Source: Nitrospirota bacterium (lineage in GTDB: Bacteria; Nitrospirota; Nitrospiria; JACQBW01). Taken from it: 35,287 bases of DNA. The notes beneath the pieces were generated by a model. It searched no databases. It was not told the DNA's origin and saw only the letters and a program-made list of their open reading frames with translations. A program made the position numbers and the translations under genes. The number at the start of each line of letters is the position of its first letter. Position 1 is the first letter of the stretch. The stretch is taken from the NCBI GenBank assembly GCA_016194305.1, contig JACQBW010000004.1:1-35287 (forward strand), read 5' to 3'. Of this stretch, positions 26,122 to 34,246 are shown piece by piece.

Positions 26122-26835
26122 TTACCAGGCGATTATTTGTCCATCTCGCAGGAATTTCCCAGTGGGAACTTTTTTGTCAAGAAGGGCCAGTTGCACGATG
26201 CCGGTTGCCCCTTGTTCTACGGATCGTGCGGCGTTCCTGCCACCCATATCGGTTTTGACCCATCCCGGACAGATCGAGTTGACAGCGATATTCAATCCGA
26301 CCATTTCGCTTGAGAGAATCAAGGTTACCGCATTTAATGCTGCTTTGGATATGCGATACGCCGGGTACCCGCCGGCCATTTCATTGAGAGAGCCCATTCC
26401 ACTAGAAATATTGATGATTTTGCCAGCCCGGCTTTTTTTAAGGAGCGGTAAAAAGAGCTGACTCAGCCGTAATGGCCCCAAAGTATTAGTTTTGAATACC
26501 TGAAGTATGGTTTCGGATTCCACATTGAGACCGCTCTTGTCCCCGTCTGGAAGTATGCCGGCGTTATTAATCAGAATATCCAGCACCCCGTATCTTTTGG
26601 AAATAAAATTGAAAGTGGAATTCAAGGTTGAAATGTCAGTCACATCCAGTCTCTGAAAGTCGACAGAGAACCCGCTGCGGGACAAATTCGACTGGGCCTG
26701 AAGGCCCAGCTCTTCGCTACGAGCGGTTAGAATGACCTGAACTTCGGATGAGGCGAGTTGACGACAGACTTCCAGTCCTATTCCTCTATTTCCACCCGTA
26801 ACGAGCGCTATTTTTTTATTTTTCATCATCGTCAT
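26122..26835 (-). CDS. Classical short-chain dehydrogenase, carbonyl-reductase-like
   Basis: A 237-residue NAD(P)-dependent SDR. The cofactor motif TGGNRGIG is at 13-20, NNAG at 90-93, catalytic serine in INISSGMG (S144/S145), and YxxxK as Y160 and K164 (YRISK). The SICPGWVKTDMGG stretch after the active site and the end PTGKFLRDGQIIAW resemble carbonyl-reductase-type SDRs. An Arg after the TGG (TGGNRG) hints at NADP preference. The substrate cannot be told. GGGAG about nine bases upstream supports the start. It stands alone, divergent from the CPXCG gene. Confidence 0.88.
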   Translation of the reverse strand: MTMMKNKKIALVTGGNRGIGLEVCRQLASSEVQVILTARSEELGLQAQSNLSRSGFSVDFQRLDVTDISTLNSTFNFISKRYGVLDILINNAGILPDGDKSGLNVESETILQVFKTNTLGPLRLSQLFLPLLKKSRAGKIINISSGMGSLNEMAGGYPAYRISKAALNAVTLILSSEMVGLNIAVNSICPGWVKTDMGGRNAARSVEQGATGIVQLALLDKKVPTGKFLRDGQIIAW

Positions 26836-26887
26836 ATTACAGGACTCCCTGTTGCGAAATCGAGAAAATAACAGAGACCGGCCTTCG

Positions 26888-26917
26888 TTTATTCTTCCTT
26901 CCGTCTTATGTTATAAT
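26888..26917 (+). promoter_or_regulatory. Promoter candidate for the CPXCG protein gene
   Basis: A perfect -10 box TATAAT (26912-26917) lies 29 bases before the ATG. The -35 region 18 bases upstream, TTTATT, is weak. Confidence 0.45.
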
Positions 26918-26946
26918 CGGTTTCTTCGAATCGAAAGCGTTATTTG

Positions 26947-27192
26947 ATGAATGAGAAGGTCATCCCGGGATTGAACTGGCAAATGGACGAAGATGAAGAG
27001 GAGGCGGAGGAAGGTTTCGCCAATTATCCCTGCGGATATTGCGGCGAACTGAATGAAATTTTCATTGAGGAAACAATAGGCCGTTCCTATGAAATTGTTG
27101 AAGATTGCACGGTGTGCTGCAAAGCCAACGTCATTCATTTGGAAAAAAGAGATGGAAAATGGGCCTGCCGGGCCTCTCCTGAGAACGAATGA
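26947..27192 (+). CDS. CPXCG-type cysteine-rich small protein
   Basis: An 81-residue protein of the CPXCG family (Cys_rich_CPXG). An acidic N-terminus (MDEDEEEAEEG) is followed by CGYCGE (C29, C32) and EDCTVCC (C54, C57, C58), the spacing expected for a small zinc-ribbon-like fold. Family members have no firm function. The first Pro of CPxCG is Gly here. I start at the ATG 26947, since the TTG three bases earlier is unneeded. It converges on the SelO-like gene 15 bases away. Confidence 0.82.
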   Translation: MNEKVIPGLNWQMDEDEEEAEEGFANYPCGYCGELNEIFIEETIGRSYEIVEDCTVCCKANVIHLEKRDGKWACRASPENE

Positions 27193-27207
27193 TTCGGCCA
27201 CCGCCGA

Positions 27208-29058
27208 TCAGATGCTTTCTCGACAAGCCTTGAGAGTATCAAACATGGCGCGTAAGGTTCTTCGCGTTTCGCTCATCCTGGCACTTTGAGCGGAAGAGCC
27301 GGGGGCCGAGCGGGCCTCTGGCCGCAGAATTTGATCTTCCACAAAATCCTGTAGCATACGATTCAATGCGTTTGCCGGGAGCCGTTTCGAATCCCGTGCA
27401 ATCCGCTGGGAGATGAGAATTGCGGCACGTCCGGTGAGTCTGCTGTAACGATTTATGAGAGTCGACCGTTCTACAATCGTCCTTAAGATATCCCTGAAAT
27501 CGCCTCCTTTGAGCGCCGCGGCCCTTCGGACCAGATTCCAGTAGGCTTGTTGAAAATGTTGAATCTTTTTGCGACGGTTCGGACTAATTTTAACATCCGC
27601 CTTTGAAGCGTAATTAGATCGAAGAATGCCGATAAATTCTTTTTCAGAAACAGTTTTAACCCCGGAAAGATAAACTTTCGGAAGTTCCCGAAGAACGTCC
27701 CGGACGCAAAAAATGGCATCCCATGTTATGCCATCTGCCACTGCATGACGTCCGCGCCTTGTCTTGACCCGTTCAAAATATCTTAATAGATATCTGAATT
27801 TTCGGACTAAAGCTCCGTCGCGTTTCTTTTTCAGGAGGAGTTCCTGAGCCTCCTGATCAAAACCGATCCGGTAGAGAACCGCCCGGTCTTTCTCCTTTTC
27901 AAAAATCCGGTTGAATTGTTTTAAGGCGGGATGCGTTTTGAACAGCGAAAGCTTTTTCTTTTTTCCCGTAATTAAAAAATCGGTCAATTGAGCGAAGGTC
28001 TGAACAATATACTTTGCCTTGTTCTTTTGTTCCGTAATGGTGGTGGAGAAACGGTCGACGTCGTCGTAGCGATAGTCATGATGGAAAAGGCCAAATTGAC
28101 GGACCGATCCGTAGTCGATAATTCCGCCGTCGGCCAGAATGTTGTCACCGTCCCATTCCATCCAGCAGAAAATGTACTCACTTTCAAACTGGGCTGCCGC
28201 ACTGGCAAAGGAGAACGTGGCTCTTTTAAGGAACTCCTCATATTTTTCCTGAGGTTCTTTCAGTACAGGCCACTCTCCGTTTTCAATTTCCCTTTCAATA
28301 TAGTAGTCGACGATACGCCGCAGATCATCGTAATCACCCTGCTTGAGATGCATAAAAAAATGGGCGGGACGCAGGAGATTCTTGCCGGCGCGAACCGTAA
28401 CACAGGTTTGGTCCTCATAGCCGATTACGGCCAGAATGCGTTCGGTTCTAATGCCATTGCGATGAAAAATGTCGCTCATGAGTGCAGCATCAAATCCATC
28501 CGTCAGATCTTGTCGGCCGCTGCCATAAGAAGCATTCTTGTCGCCAGTCTTGAAAAATCGATGTTCAATGGCTGTTGCGGGACTCAGACGGGTGACTCCT
28601 GCGCCGCAGCTGGAGAAATCCCAACGCCCGTTGGAGCCTTTAAAAGTACCATTCCAGATGCTCCGTCCGTCTCCTGACGAAAGTCCCTTTTTGTCAGGAT
28701 GTTGCAGTTGCAAATATCGGGTCGCCATATAACGGTGGGGCCGTATGTCCCGATCCGGGATCTTGAGATGGTGGGCGATGTCGTATTCGTTTATGATCTG
28801 AAGGCTGAAAGTATCGAGTACGGCCCGAATCAGTTCCGGTGTCATGGTACGGGTATGGTTTGTGGGAATCAGGCCAATTTCTTTCGCGAGGTCAAAATTG
28901 AAATAGAATAGTTTCCCTCCGCGCCGGGTCCTGACGGCATATTCCACGTATCCGTCTTGCACGGCTCCTTTATAGGGATGGTCTCCATTGATTTGGGAAA
29001 AAAGGGAATAGAGTTTGGAAATATCTTTTCTAATTTTATTTTGGAGATTTCGTTTCAT
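27208..29058 (-). CDS. Divergent SelO-like (UPF0061) protein
   Basis: About 616 residues. The middle of the protein follows the order of SelO, a protein AMPylase with a kinase-like fold. With numbers from a TTG five codons upstream, these are GDGRSIW (134-140), CGAGVTR (157-162), NGIRTERILAVI like SelO's LGIPTTRAL, VRAG...AHF, WDGDNI (307-312) and IDYG (319-322), matching SelO's NTDNM and DYGPF. The Lys of the SelO QLKGAG motif is missing (SSCGAG), and GPF after DY is GSV, so activity is uncertain. The C-terminal 250 residues are basic and unfamiliar. Start choice (ATG 29058 or TTG 29073) is unsettled, as neither has a clear ribosome site. It could be a distinct SelO-related family. Confidence 0.6.
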   Translation of the reverse strand: MKRNLQNKIRKDISKLYSLFSQINGDHPYKGAVQDGYVEYAVRTRRGGKLFYFNFDLAKEIGLIPTNHTRTMTPELIRAVLDTFSLQIINEYDIAHHLKIPDRDIRPHRYMATRYLQLQHPDKKGLSSGDGRSIWNGTFKGSNGRWDFSSCGAGVTRLSPATAIEHRFFKTGDKNASYGSGRQDLTDGFDAALMSDIFHRNGIRTERILAVIGYEDQTCVTVRAGKNLLRPAHFFMHLKQGDYDDLRRIVDYYIEREIENGEWPVLKEPQEKYEEFLKRATFSFASAAAQFESEYIFCWMEWDGDNILADGGIIDYGSVRQFGLFHHDYRYDDVDRFSTTITEQKNKAKYIVQTFAQLTDFLITGKKKKLSLFKTHPALKQFNRIFEKEKDRAVLYRIGFDQEAQELLLKKKRDGALVRKFRYLLRYFERVKTRRGRHAVADGITWDAIFCVRDVLRELPKVYLSGVKTVSEKEFIGILRSNYASKADVKISPNRRKKIQHFQQAYWNLVRRAAALKGGDFRDILRTIVERSTLINRYSRLTGRAAILISQRIARDSKRLPANALNRMLQDFVEDQILRPEARSAPGSSAQSARMSETRRTLRAMFDTLKACRESI

Positions 29059-29168
29059 TCTTGGGTCTGTCAAATCGGGAAGTTCCGCAGTCTGACAGGT
29101 TCAGTTAATATCTTTTAAAGTATAACAAAAGGTTGCGCATTTGTAAGGTCGGGAATACATCATTCAAT

Positions 29169-29197
29169 TTGACCCTGTGACCACTTTCCTCTATACT
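29169..29197 (+). promoter_or_regulatory. Strong sigma70-like promoter for the micro-ORF transcript
   Basis: TTGACC (29169-29174), 17 bases, then TATACT (29192-29197): each box matches five of six consensus bases with ideal spacing. Transcription would start near 29204, about 57 bases before the micro-ORF. Confidence 0.65.
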
Positions 29198-29260
29198 ACG
29201 CCAAGTCAGGACATTTCAGCGGGGCACATCAATTTAATTAATAAAAAAAGGAGGTCAATA

Positions 29261-29314
29261 GTGGGCGAGAAAACGATTCGCAAAGAAAAAAAGAAACCGA
29301 AAAAGAAAAAATAG
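29261..29314 (+). CDS. 17-residue lysine-rich micro-protein
   Basis: A GTG-started frame of 17 codons, MGEKTIRKEKKKPKKKK, ending in TAG. It is preceded by a near-perfect Shine-Dalgarno AAGGAGGT with six bases to the GTG, and by a strong promoter. Eleven of 17 residues are Lys or Arg, which suggests nucleic acid or membrane contact, but no function is known to me. There is no other gene on the plus strand nearby. A hairpin at 29323-29348 follows. The promoter and ribosome site together make chance unlikely, though a leader or sRNA reading remains possible. Confidence 0.55.
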   Translation: MGEKTIRKEKKKPKKKK

Positions 29315-29322
29315 GAAAGCGG

Positions 29323-29348
29323 CGGGATCCCTCCGGATGGAAGTCCCG
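29323..29348 (+). terminator. Weak hairpin after the micro-ORF
   Basis: CGGGA-TCC (29323-29330) pairs with GGA-(AG)-TCCCG (29339-29348). The nearest T-run, four bases, lies about 13 bases on, so termination here is only possible. Confidence 0.35.
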
Positions 29349-29398
29349 GGAACGGAACAGTTTTCTGATAATAAGGGTCAATGAGCATCGCTATGTTG

Positions 29399-29776
29399 TT
29401 ATAAATCTTCCATGACTTCTTTAATCTTTTTTTCATCAAATGGTTTCAGAATATAATTCTTGGCCCCTTCCCTGATACATTGCAGGACTGTTTTTTGGTC
29501 GGAAACAGACGTGACCATGATGGCGGTCAGGTCTGGGTCGAGCTTTTTTAAAATTCTTAGGCAATCCAGTCCTTTTAAGTAAGAGGGCATGACCATATCT
29601 ATCGTAACGATATCTGGCCTCAATTCCCGATACTGATTAATTCCCTTTAAACCATCTTCAGCCACGCCAACCACTTCAAAATTCATTCCTTCGAGAATAT
29701 TTTTCAATTTGTTCCGAACAAATTCGGAATCATCGATAATCAAGACCTTTTTTTTGACACCTGCTTTTTCAGACAA
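29399..29776 (-). CDS. Single-domain CheY-like response regulator
   Basis: A 125-residue receiver domain without an output domain. The acidic pair is in LIIDDSE, the phospho-acceptor Asp in IVTIDMVMP, the switch Thr/Ser region is MVTSVSD, and the conserved Lys is in LKPFD. It could pass phosphate within a relay or act on a motor or kinase; no cognate kinase is adjacent. The start codon appears to be TTG at 29776, with AAGGAT placed correctly upstream. A 30-base inverted repeat lies 17 bases before the start. Confidence 0.9.
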   Translation of the reverse strand: MSEKAGVKKKVLIIDDSEFVRNKLKNILEGMNFEVVGVAEDGLKGINQYRELRPDIVTIDMVMPSYLKGLDCLRILKKLDPDLTAIMVTSVSDQKTVLQCIREGAKNYILKPFDEKKIKEVMEDL

Positions 29777-29792
29777 TAGGATCCTTTCGCGC

Positions 29793-29822
29793 TGGCAATC
29801 AGGATTTCGAAACTGATTGCCA
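29793..29822. repeat. Perfect 10-bp inverted repeat upstream of the response regulator
   Basis: TGGCAATCAG (29793-29802) and CTGATTGCCA (29813-29822) are exact complements around a ten-base spacer, 17 bases upstream of the cheY-like start. The size and symmetry suit an operator or a 5' UTR hairpin. The rest of 29823-30066 holds only a shorter repeat (CAAGAT/ATCTTG at 29850-29867) and no gene that I can support. Confidence 0.6.
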
Positions 29823-30066
29823 TCAGATCAATCCTGTTCAAAAAGGGAACAAGATACGTCGATCTTGATCCGTATTCTTTTCATAAATATTTCCAACAGG
29901 TTATATCTTAATCACTCGGTATTAAGTGTAGATCAAACGAGGTATTCGTCAAGGAGGGAAGGCAAAAAAGAATGGAAATTCCGGCTAGGCGGGCTACCTC
30001 CTCCACGGTGCCGTCTTGTTTTATCTTATAACGGACACCGCGGGACGTCAGGAAGAGGTATTCATA

Positions 30067-30942
30067 TCAGGTGGTTAAATAACCGAATTTTCCCGCGTTG
30101 TAGTCTTCAATCGCCTGATTTATTTCGTCTACCGTGTTCATCACAAAGGGCCCATAGTGGACGATCGGCTCTTCAATGGGTTCTCCGCTGAGAAACAGAA
30201 CCGTCGAATCTGTGACCGCGCTGAGGAGCACGTCGTCACCGTCATTCTTGAAAAGGACAGCATCTCTTTGCGAAATGGATGCTTCCTGATTAATTGTGAG
30301 ATCGCCTTGAAGAACAATGAGTGCGGTGTTAAAGCTCTTGGGCGTTGGGAGGTGAACTTCGTTGTTTGCTTTCAGCCGAATATCAAGCATATGAACCGGA
30401 GCAAATGTGGTACCCGGTCCTTTCGTCCCCTGAAATTCACCTGATATGACCCGGACAATTCCACCCTGGGACGGCAATTCAGCTTTCGGAATTTCCTGAT
30501 TCGTCAGGGCCTGGTATTTGGGAGCGGTTAATTTATGTTTTTTAGGTAAATTAACCCAAATCTGCATCATATGCATAATCCCCCCGGATCGGGCAAATTT
30601 CTTCTCGTGATATTCACTGTGAAGAATCCCTCCTCCTGCTGTCATCCACTGGACATCGCCCGGGTAAATAATTCCGCTGTTGCCGACGCTGTCGTGATGG
30701 GCGACCGCGCCTTCAAAAGCGATCGTCACGGTCTCAATCCCCCGGTGGGGATGCGGACCGACGCCGCGTCGTTCATTTGGAGTGGGCGAGTACTTGAAGG
30801 GCGGATGATAATCGAGCAGAAAAAATGGACTCATCCGCTTGTTGATTTCCGTTGCGGAAGGAAAATAATTGCTGACTTTAAATCCGTCTCCAACCATATG
30901 GAACGGGGAGCCTTTAAAAATCTTTTCTATTTTTCGATACAT
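30067..30942 (-). CDS. Pirin family protein
   Basis: A 291-residue bicupin of the pirin family. Metal ligands match human pirin: H64 and H66 (GPHPHRGIETV), H108 and E110 (GGGILHSEYH). The PGDVQWMTAGGG stretch is also typical. Bacterial pirins include quercetin dioxygenases and stress-linked regulators, so the exact role is open. It is 19 bases downstream of a marR gene, and the two surely form an operon controlled by that regulator. Confidence 0.93.
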   Translation of the reverse strand: MYRKIEKIFKGSPFHMVGDGFKVSNYFPSATEINKRMSPFFLLDYHPPFKYSPTPNERRGVGPHPHRGIETVTIAFEGAVAHHDSVGNSGIIYPGDVQWMTAGGGILHSEYHEKKFARSGGIMHMMQIWVNLPKKHKLTAPKYQALTNQEIPKAELPSQGGIVRVISGEFQGTKGPGTTFAPVHMLDIRLKANNEVHLPTPKSFNTALIVLQGDLTINQEASISQRDAVLFKNDGDDVLLSAVTDSTVLFLSGEPIEEPIVHYGPFVMNTVDEINQAIEDYNAGKFGYLTT

Positions 30943-30961
30943 CTCTTCTCCTTTCTTTCTA

Positions 30962-31411
30962 TTATCCGTTTTTTCTTCCCAGTTTTTTGCAGAGTCTCCG
31001 AAGTTCCACCTGTTCGGATGGCGTTAATGCACTCAACTCCTTCGTGATGACTCGTGCATGGTGAGGAAAAATTCTTTGAATGAGCACTTCTCCTTTTTTT
31101 GTTAAGCAGACCGTAATAAAACGACGGTCATCTTTCGAGCGCTCTCGCTCGACCAGACCACTTTTTTCCAGATGATCAATAACGGAAGTAATAGTTGCTC
31201 CAGTTCTTAATAATTTCTCCCCGAGGTCGGTCTGGCACATCGGTCCGCCGTGGAGAAGGACTTCCAACACGCCGAATTGGCTTGGTGTGAGTTGTTCCGT
31301 CTGGATATGATTGAAAGCCCGGGACCCCACCGAATCGGATGCTCGCATCAGATTGATAAAGGCGCTTAACGCCCGAACTTCGTCGTGGTTTCCTTTGTAT
31401 TTACTTCCCAT
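30962..31411 (-). CDS. MarR family transcriptional regulator
   Basis: About 149 residues. The winged helix includes LTPSQFGVLEVLLHGGPMCQ, the recognition helix region TGATITSVIDHLEKSGLVER and the wing SKDDRRFITVCLTKKG, flanked by dimerisation helices. It is the first gene of a marR-pirin operon. A perfect 14-bp palindrome lies just upstream, overlapping the promoter, so it probably represses its own operon and responds to a phenolic or oxidising signal, as MarR proteins commonly do. The ATG at 31411 is preferred, although a TTG at 31426 is in frame; neither has a clear ribosome site. Confidence 0.9.
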   Translation of the reverse strand: MGSKYKGNHDEVRALSAFINLMRASDSVGSRAFNHIQTEQLTPSQFGVLEVLLHGGPMCQTDLGEKLLRTGATITSVIDHLEKSGLVERERSKDDRRFITVCLTKKGEVLIQRIFPHHARVITKELSALTPSEQVELRRLCKKLGRKNG

Positions 31412-31429
31412 ATAATTAGATTTCAAATG

Positions 31430-31443
31430 ATTAGATATCTAAT
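31430..31443. promoter_or_regulatory. Palindromic operator of the marR-pirin operon
   Basis: ATTAGATATCTAAT is a perfect 14-base palindrome, and extra half-sites (TTAGAT, ATCTAA) flank it on both sides. It overlaps the -10 box of the promoter that reads into marR, so binding there would block transcription. Confidence 0.75.
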
Positions 31444-31471
31444 TATCTAACCATCGTTCGAATGAAGTCAA
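31442..31471 (-). promoter_or_regulatory. Promoter of the marR-pirin operon
   Basis: On the minus strand, TTGACT (31471-31466) is followed after 18 bases by GATAAT (31447-31442), each matching five of six consensus bases. The -10 box touches the palindromic operator. Confidence 0.6.
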
Positions 31472-31479
31472 GGTCTGGT

Positions 31480-31589
31480 GAAATAAGAGTCGGTGCGCAA
31501 GGTTTGTTCCTTGAAATATGGAAAAAATTAATAATATCCCCAGGTTATGTTTGTGGTCCGTCAGAGTATTTTAGGCAGACTCTTATTTC
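31480..31589. repeat. 12-bp perfect inverted repeat flanking an 86-base spacer
   Basis: GAAATAAGAGTC (31480-31491) and GACTCTTATTTC (31578-31589) are exact complements; allowing a two-base bulge, CTG/CAG extends the pairing. They lie in the roughly 300-base gap between marR and the HD-GYP gene, which otherwise holds no gene that I can support. A small remnant element or a structured 3' UTR are both possible. Confidence 0.5.
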
Positions 31590-31720
31590 CAGTGGAAAAT
31601 GACGGATTTAAATCAGATCTTTGATCCTATGGATGTTTAAGACCGGGAAAGGACGGACCCAGACGGGAGATGAAGGAATAGAAAATTGTGGCACAACGCA
31701 ACGATAAATTGGGAATTAAC

Positions 31721-34030
31721 TTAAGCAAGTATTTTAAGGAAAGCGGTGACCACGGCTGGATCAAACTGTGATCCGGAACACCGTTGAAGTTCGTCAAAGG
31801 CAAATTCTTTTCCGGGCGCCTTCCGATAGGGGCGATCTGCGGTCATAGAGTCATAAGCATCTGCAGTGGCCAAAACACGAGATAGAAACGGGATGCTTTC
31901 TCCTTTTAGTCCATTCGGATATCCGGACCCGTTGAAGTTCTCATGATGGTGGGCAATCACAGGAAGAATTGCTTCTAATCCCCGGATCGGTTTAAGGATT
32001 TCGACCCCTTTCATGCAGTGCTGTTTAACGAGATTCGTTTCTTCCGGTGTCAGACGGCTCGGTTTGTCCAGGATCGATTCATAGATGCCTATTTTACCGA
32101 TGTCGTGAAGAAGACCGGCTAGATGCAATGTCTTTTTGTCCTCTTCTGAAATGTGCATTTCGGTAGCTATCTTCACCGCATATTCGGCGACCCGTTCGGA
32201 GTGCTTTTGGGTCCAGGGGGATTTGGCTTCAACCGCCAGGGCTAGTGACACCGTCGTTGAAATAAGGAGGTTTTTAAGATCTTTAACGAGCGCTGCATTT
32301 TCCAGAGCGACTGAAATCTGGCTTGAGATCTTTTCTAATATTGAAAGATCCCCTTTGGTAAAGGCCGCAATCCGGCGGCTTGCCAGAACGAGAATGGCGG
32401 AAACTTCTCCCTTAACAAAGAGAGGAAATTTCATGTCTGAACGAAACCCCTCCTGGTAGAGAGTCCTGTCAATCAAAGGCAGATCTGATTCTTTAGAAAA
32501 ATCCTGTCTGACAACGGGTTTTCGCATTGTAAATACTTCCGATGCGTGGGATCCATATAAAGGGACTTTGATCTTTCTCAAGGGATCCCCTTTTACTCCC
32601 GCTTCGTACTGGAAAAAGGCGTTTTGATCGTCCGTGGTAAGAATTGAGATCTGATCGGCCGCGACCAGACCAGAAATTCTTTGGCTTATTTCATTTAATA
32701 TTTCCTTCCGATCCAGTCTGGAGAGAATACTCATATCGATTTCATGCATGGTGCTTATGGTCTCCAGATGACGGGAAAGGTCCAGATTTTTTTCCATCTC
32801 TTTGTGGTAATACCCGGCATTTTCAATCGTTGCAGCAGTTTGATGTGCGATTCCAAGGATTAAATTGATTTCTTTAAGGTTCCACGAACGGGGATTTGTT
32901 GTTTGGCCCACGTGCAAAGTGCCAATGACCTTACCCTGTCTGAGAATAGGCGTTATATGAAGAGAACGGGTTCCAAATACGGAAACTACCTCCCGTGCAA
33001 TAAGAGGGCTTTGGAGACAGTCTGGAATACTGACCGGCTTCTTGGTTTTTAAAATCTCCGTAAAGAAGGCAAAATGCGGAGGGGCAAATTTTTGTGCCCG
33101 GAATTTGGGCAATAGATTTTCTGGAAATCCTAAACATGCTTGTGGAATAAACACTTCGCTCTCTTCATCCCACAAAAAGATACAGGAGCGATCACAGTGA
33201 ACCAACTTTGTGGTAACCTCGATGACTTTTAATAGAAGCGTATTCAAATCAAGCGAATCTGAAAGAACCTCAGAAACCTGCAAGAGCGCAGCGGAAATCT
33301 CGGCTTCCTCTCGGAACCGAATGTCCAATTGTTTCTGTTCCGTAATATCCCGGGCAATGTGGACTGTTCCGGAAATGCTTTCCTCTTGAATCTCCAAGGG
33401 AAAAGTTGAAACGTGAAAAATTCCTCCGAGGTTTGTAAGATTCATTTCCCTCGATTCGGAACAGCCACTTACGATCGACCGGTCGTGCGGGCAACCTGAT
33501 TCTGGATTTATTCGGCAAGCAAATACTTCGAAACATTTTCTCCCAATCAGTTCTTTTGGCGCAAGCCCGAGACGCCTGGCCAGGCCACGATTTGCCCGAA
33601 TAATATGATAATTTTGATCAATGATTGAAATCGGATCTGAGATGGCATCAAAAGTGGATTCCCATTCCTGCTTTCCGCGTTGTAAAAATCCGGTAAGTTT
33701 TACCAGATCCTTTTTGGTTTCAACAAGTTCTTTTGTCTGTTTTCTGACCTGGCTTTCAAAAGTCTTCATCGTGGTTCCGAAGCTGGCCTGGACCTCTTCG
33801 AATCCCGAGGTGACTGCTTCTATTTCATCACCCATATTACTTTCGTTTGTATCAGGGTCCGCGAAATTTGTTGGCAAAGAGGAGTCGATCGTTTTCTTAC
33901 GTAAGAATCTGGGAAAAGTGAACTTTTGCCTGAAAAGTGCGCCGAAAATAAAAATATAACCTCCTCCAAAAACAGTCAATGAAGACAATAAAATCCTGTA
34001 CTTGTTTAAATGGATAGGTAAGAATTCCAT
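31721..34030 (-). CDS. PAS-GAF-GAF-HD-GYP cyclic-di-GMP phosphodiesterase
   Basis: A 769-residue membrane-anchored signalling protein. One hydrophobic segment (about 13-32) and a linker coil (about 65-115) are followed by a PAS domain (about 120-232), two GAF domains (about 245-400 and 425-580) and a C-terminal HD-GYP domain (about 590-765). The PAS domain is unusually Cys-rich (KCFEVFACRINPESGCPHD). The catalytic motifs are complete: HD as H642-D643 (LLHDIGKIGI), HHENFNGSG and GYP as G703-Y704-P705. It should hydrolyse c-di-GMP, opposing the GGDEF protein at 14.1 kb. AGGA just upstream supports the start. No riboswitch is seen at this gene. Confidence 0.94.
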   Translation of the reverse strand: MEFLPIHLNKYRILLSSLTVFGGGYIFIFGALFRQKFTFPRFLRKKTIDSSLPTNFADPDTNESNMGDEIEAVTSGFEEVQASFGTTMKTFESQVRKQTKELVETKKDLVKLTGFLQRGKQEWESTFDAISDPISIIDQNYHIIRANRGLARRLGLAPKELIGRKCFEVFACRINPESGCPHDRSIVSGCSESREMNLTNLGGIFHVSTFPLEIQEESISGTVHIARDITEQKQLDIRFREEAEISAALLQVSEVLSDSLDLNTLLLKVIEVTTKLVHCDRSCIFLWDEESEVFIPQACLGFPENLLPKFRAQKFAPPHFAFFTEILKTKKPVSIPDCLQSPLIAREVVSVFGTRSLHITPILRQGKVIGTLHVGQTTNPRSWNLKEINLILGIAHQTAATIENAGYYHKEMEKNLDLSRHLETISTMHEIDMSILSRLDRKEILNEISQRISGLVAADQISILTTDDQNAFFQYEAGVKGDPLRKIKVPLYGSHASEVFTMRKPVVRQDFSKESDLPLIDRTLYQEGFRSDMKFPLFVKGEVSAILVLASRRIAAFTKGDLSILEKISSQISVALENAALVKDLKNLLISTTVSLALAVEAKSPWTQKHSERVAEYAVKIATEMHISEEDKKTLHLAGLLHDIGKIGIYESILDKPSRLTPEETNLVKQHCMKGVEILKPIRGLEAILPVIAHHHENFNGSGYPNGLKGESIPFLSRVLATADAYDSMTADRPYRKAPGKEFAFDELQRCSGSQFDPAVVTAFLKILA

Positions 34031-34246
34031 ATATCCTGATGCCCGATCTGAATTGACGAAGTTCTATTTCATTTGGGTGCCAGGAGAATTAGCCGGGTAG
34101 AGGAGGAGAAGGAAGAAAATCTTCAATCAGAACTGGGTTAGCTCGCTGGCGGATAGCTTTGACTGAAGTTTACCATTCATTATCATCTTGTCAAATTTGA
34201 GATATAGCTGATTTAACGTACAAATGGTATAGCAATTCAGAGATGT

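Noticed and set aside
29817-30191. Plus-strand frame of 124 codons between the response regulator and pirin
   Set aside because: It overlaps the pirin 3' end, its composition is not protein-like, and no ribosome site is seen.
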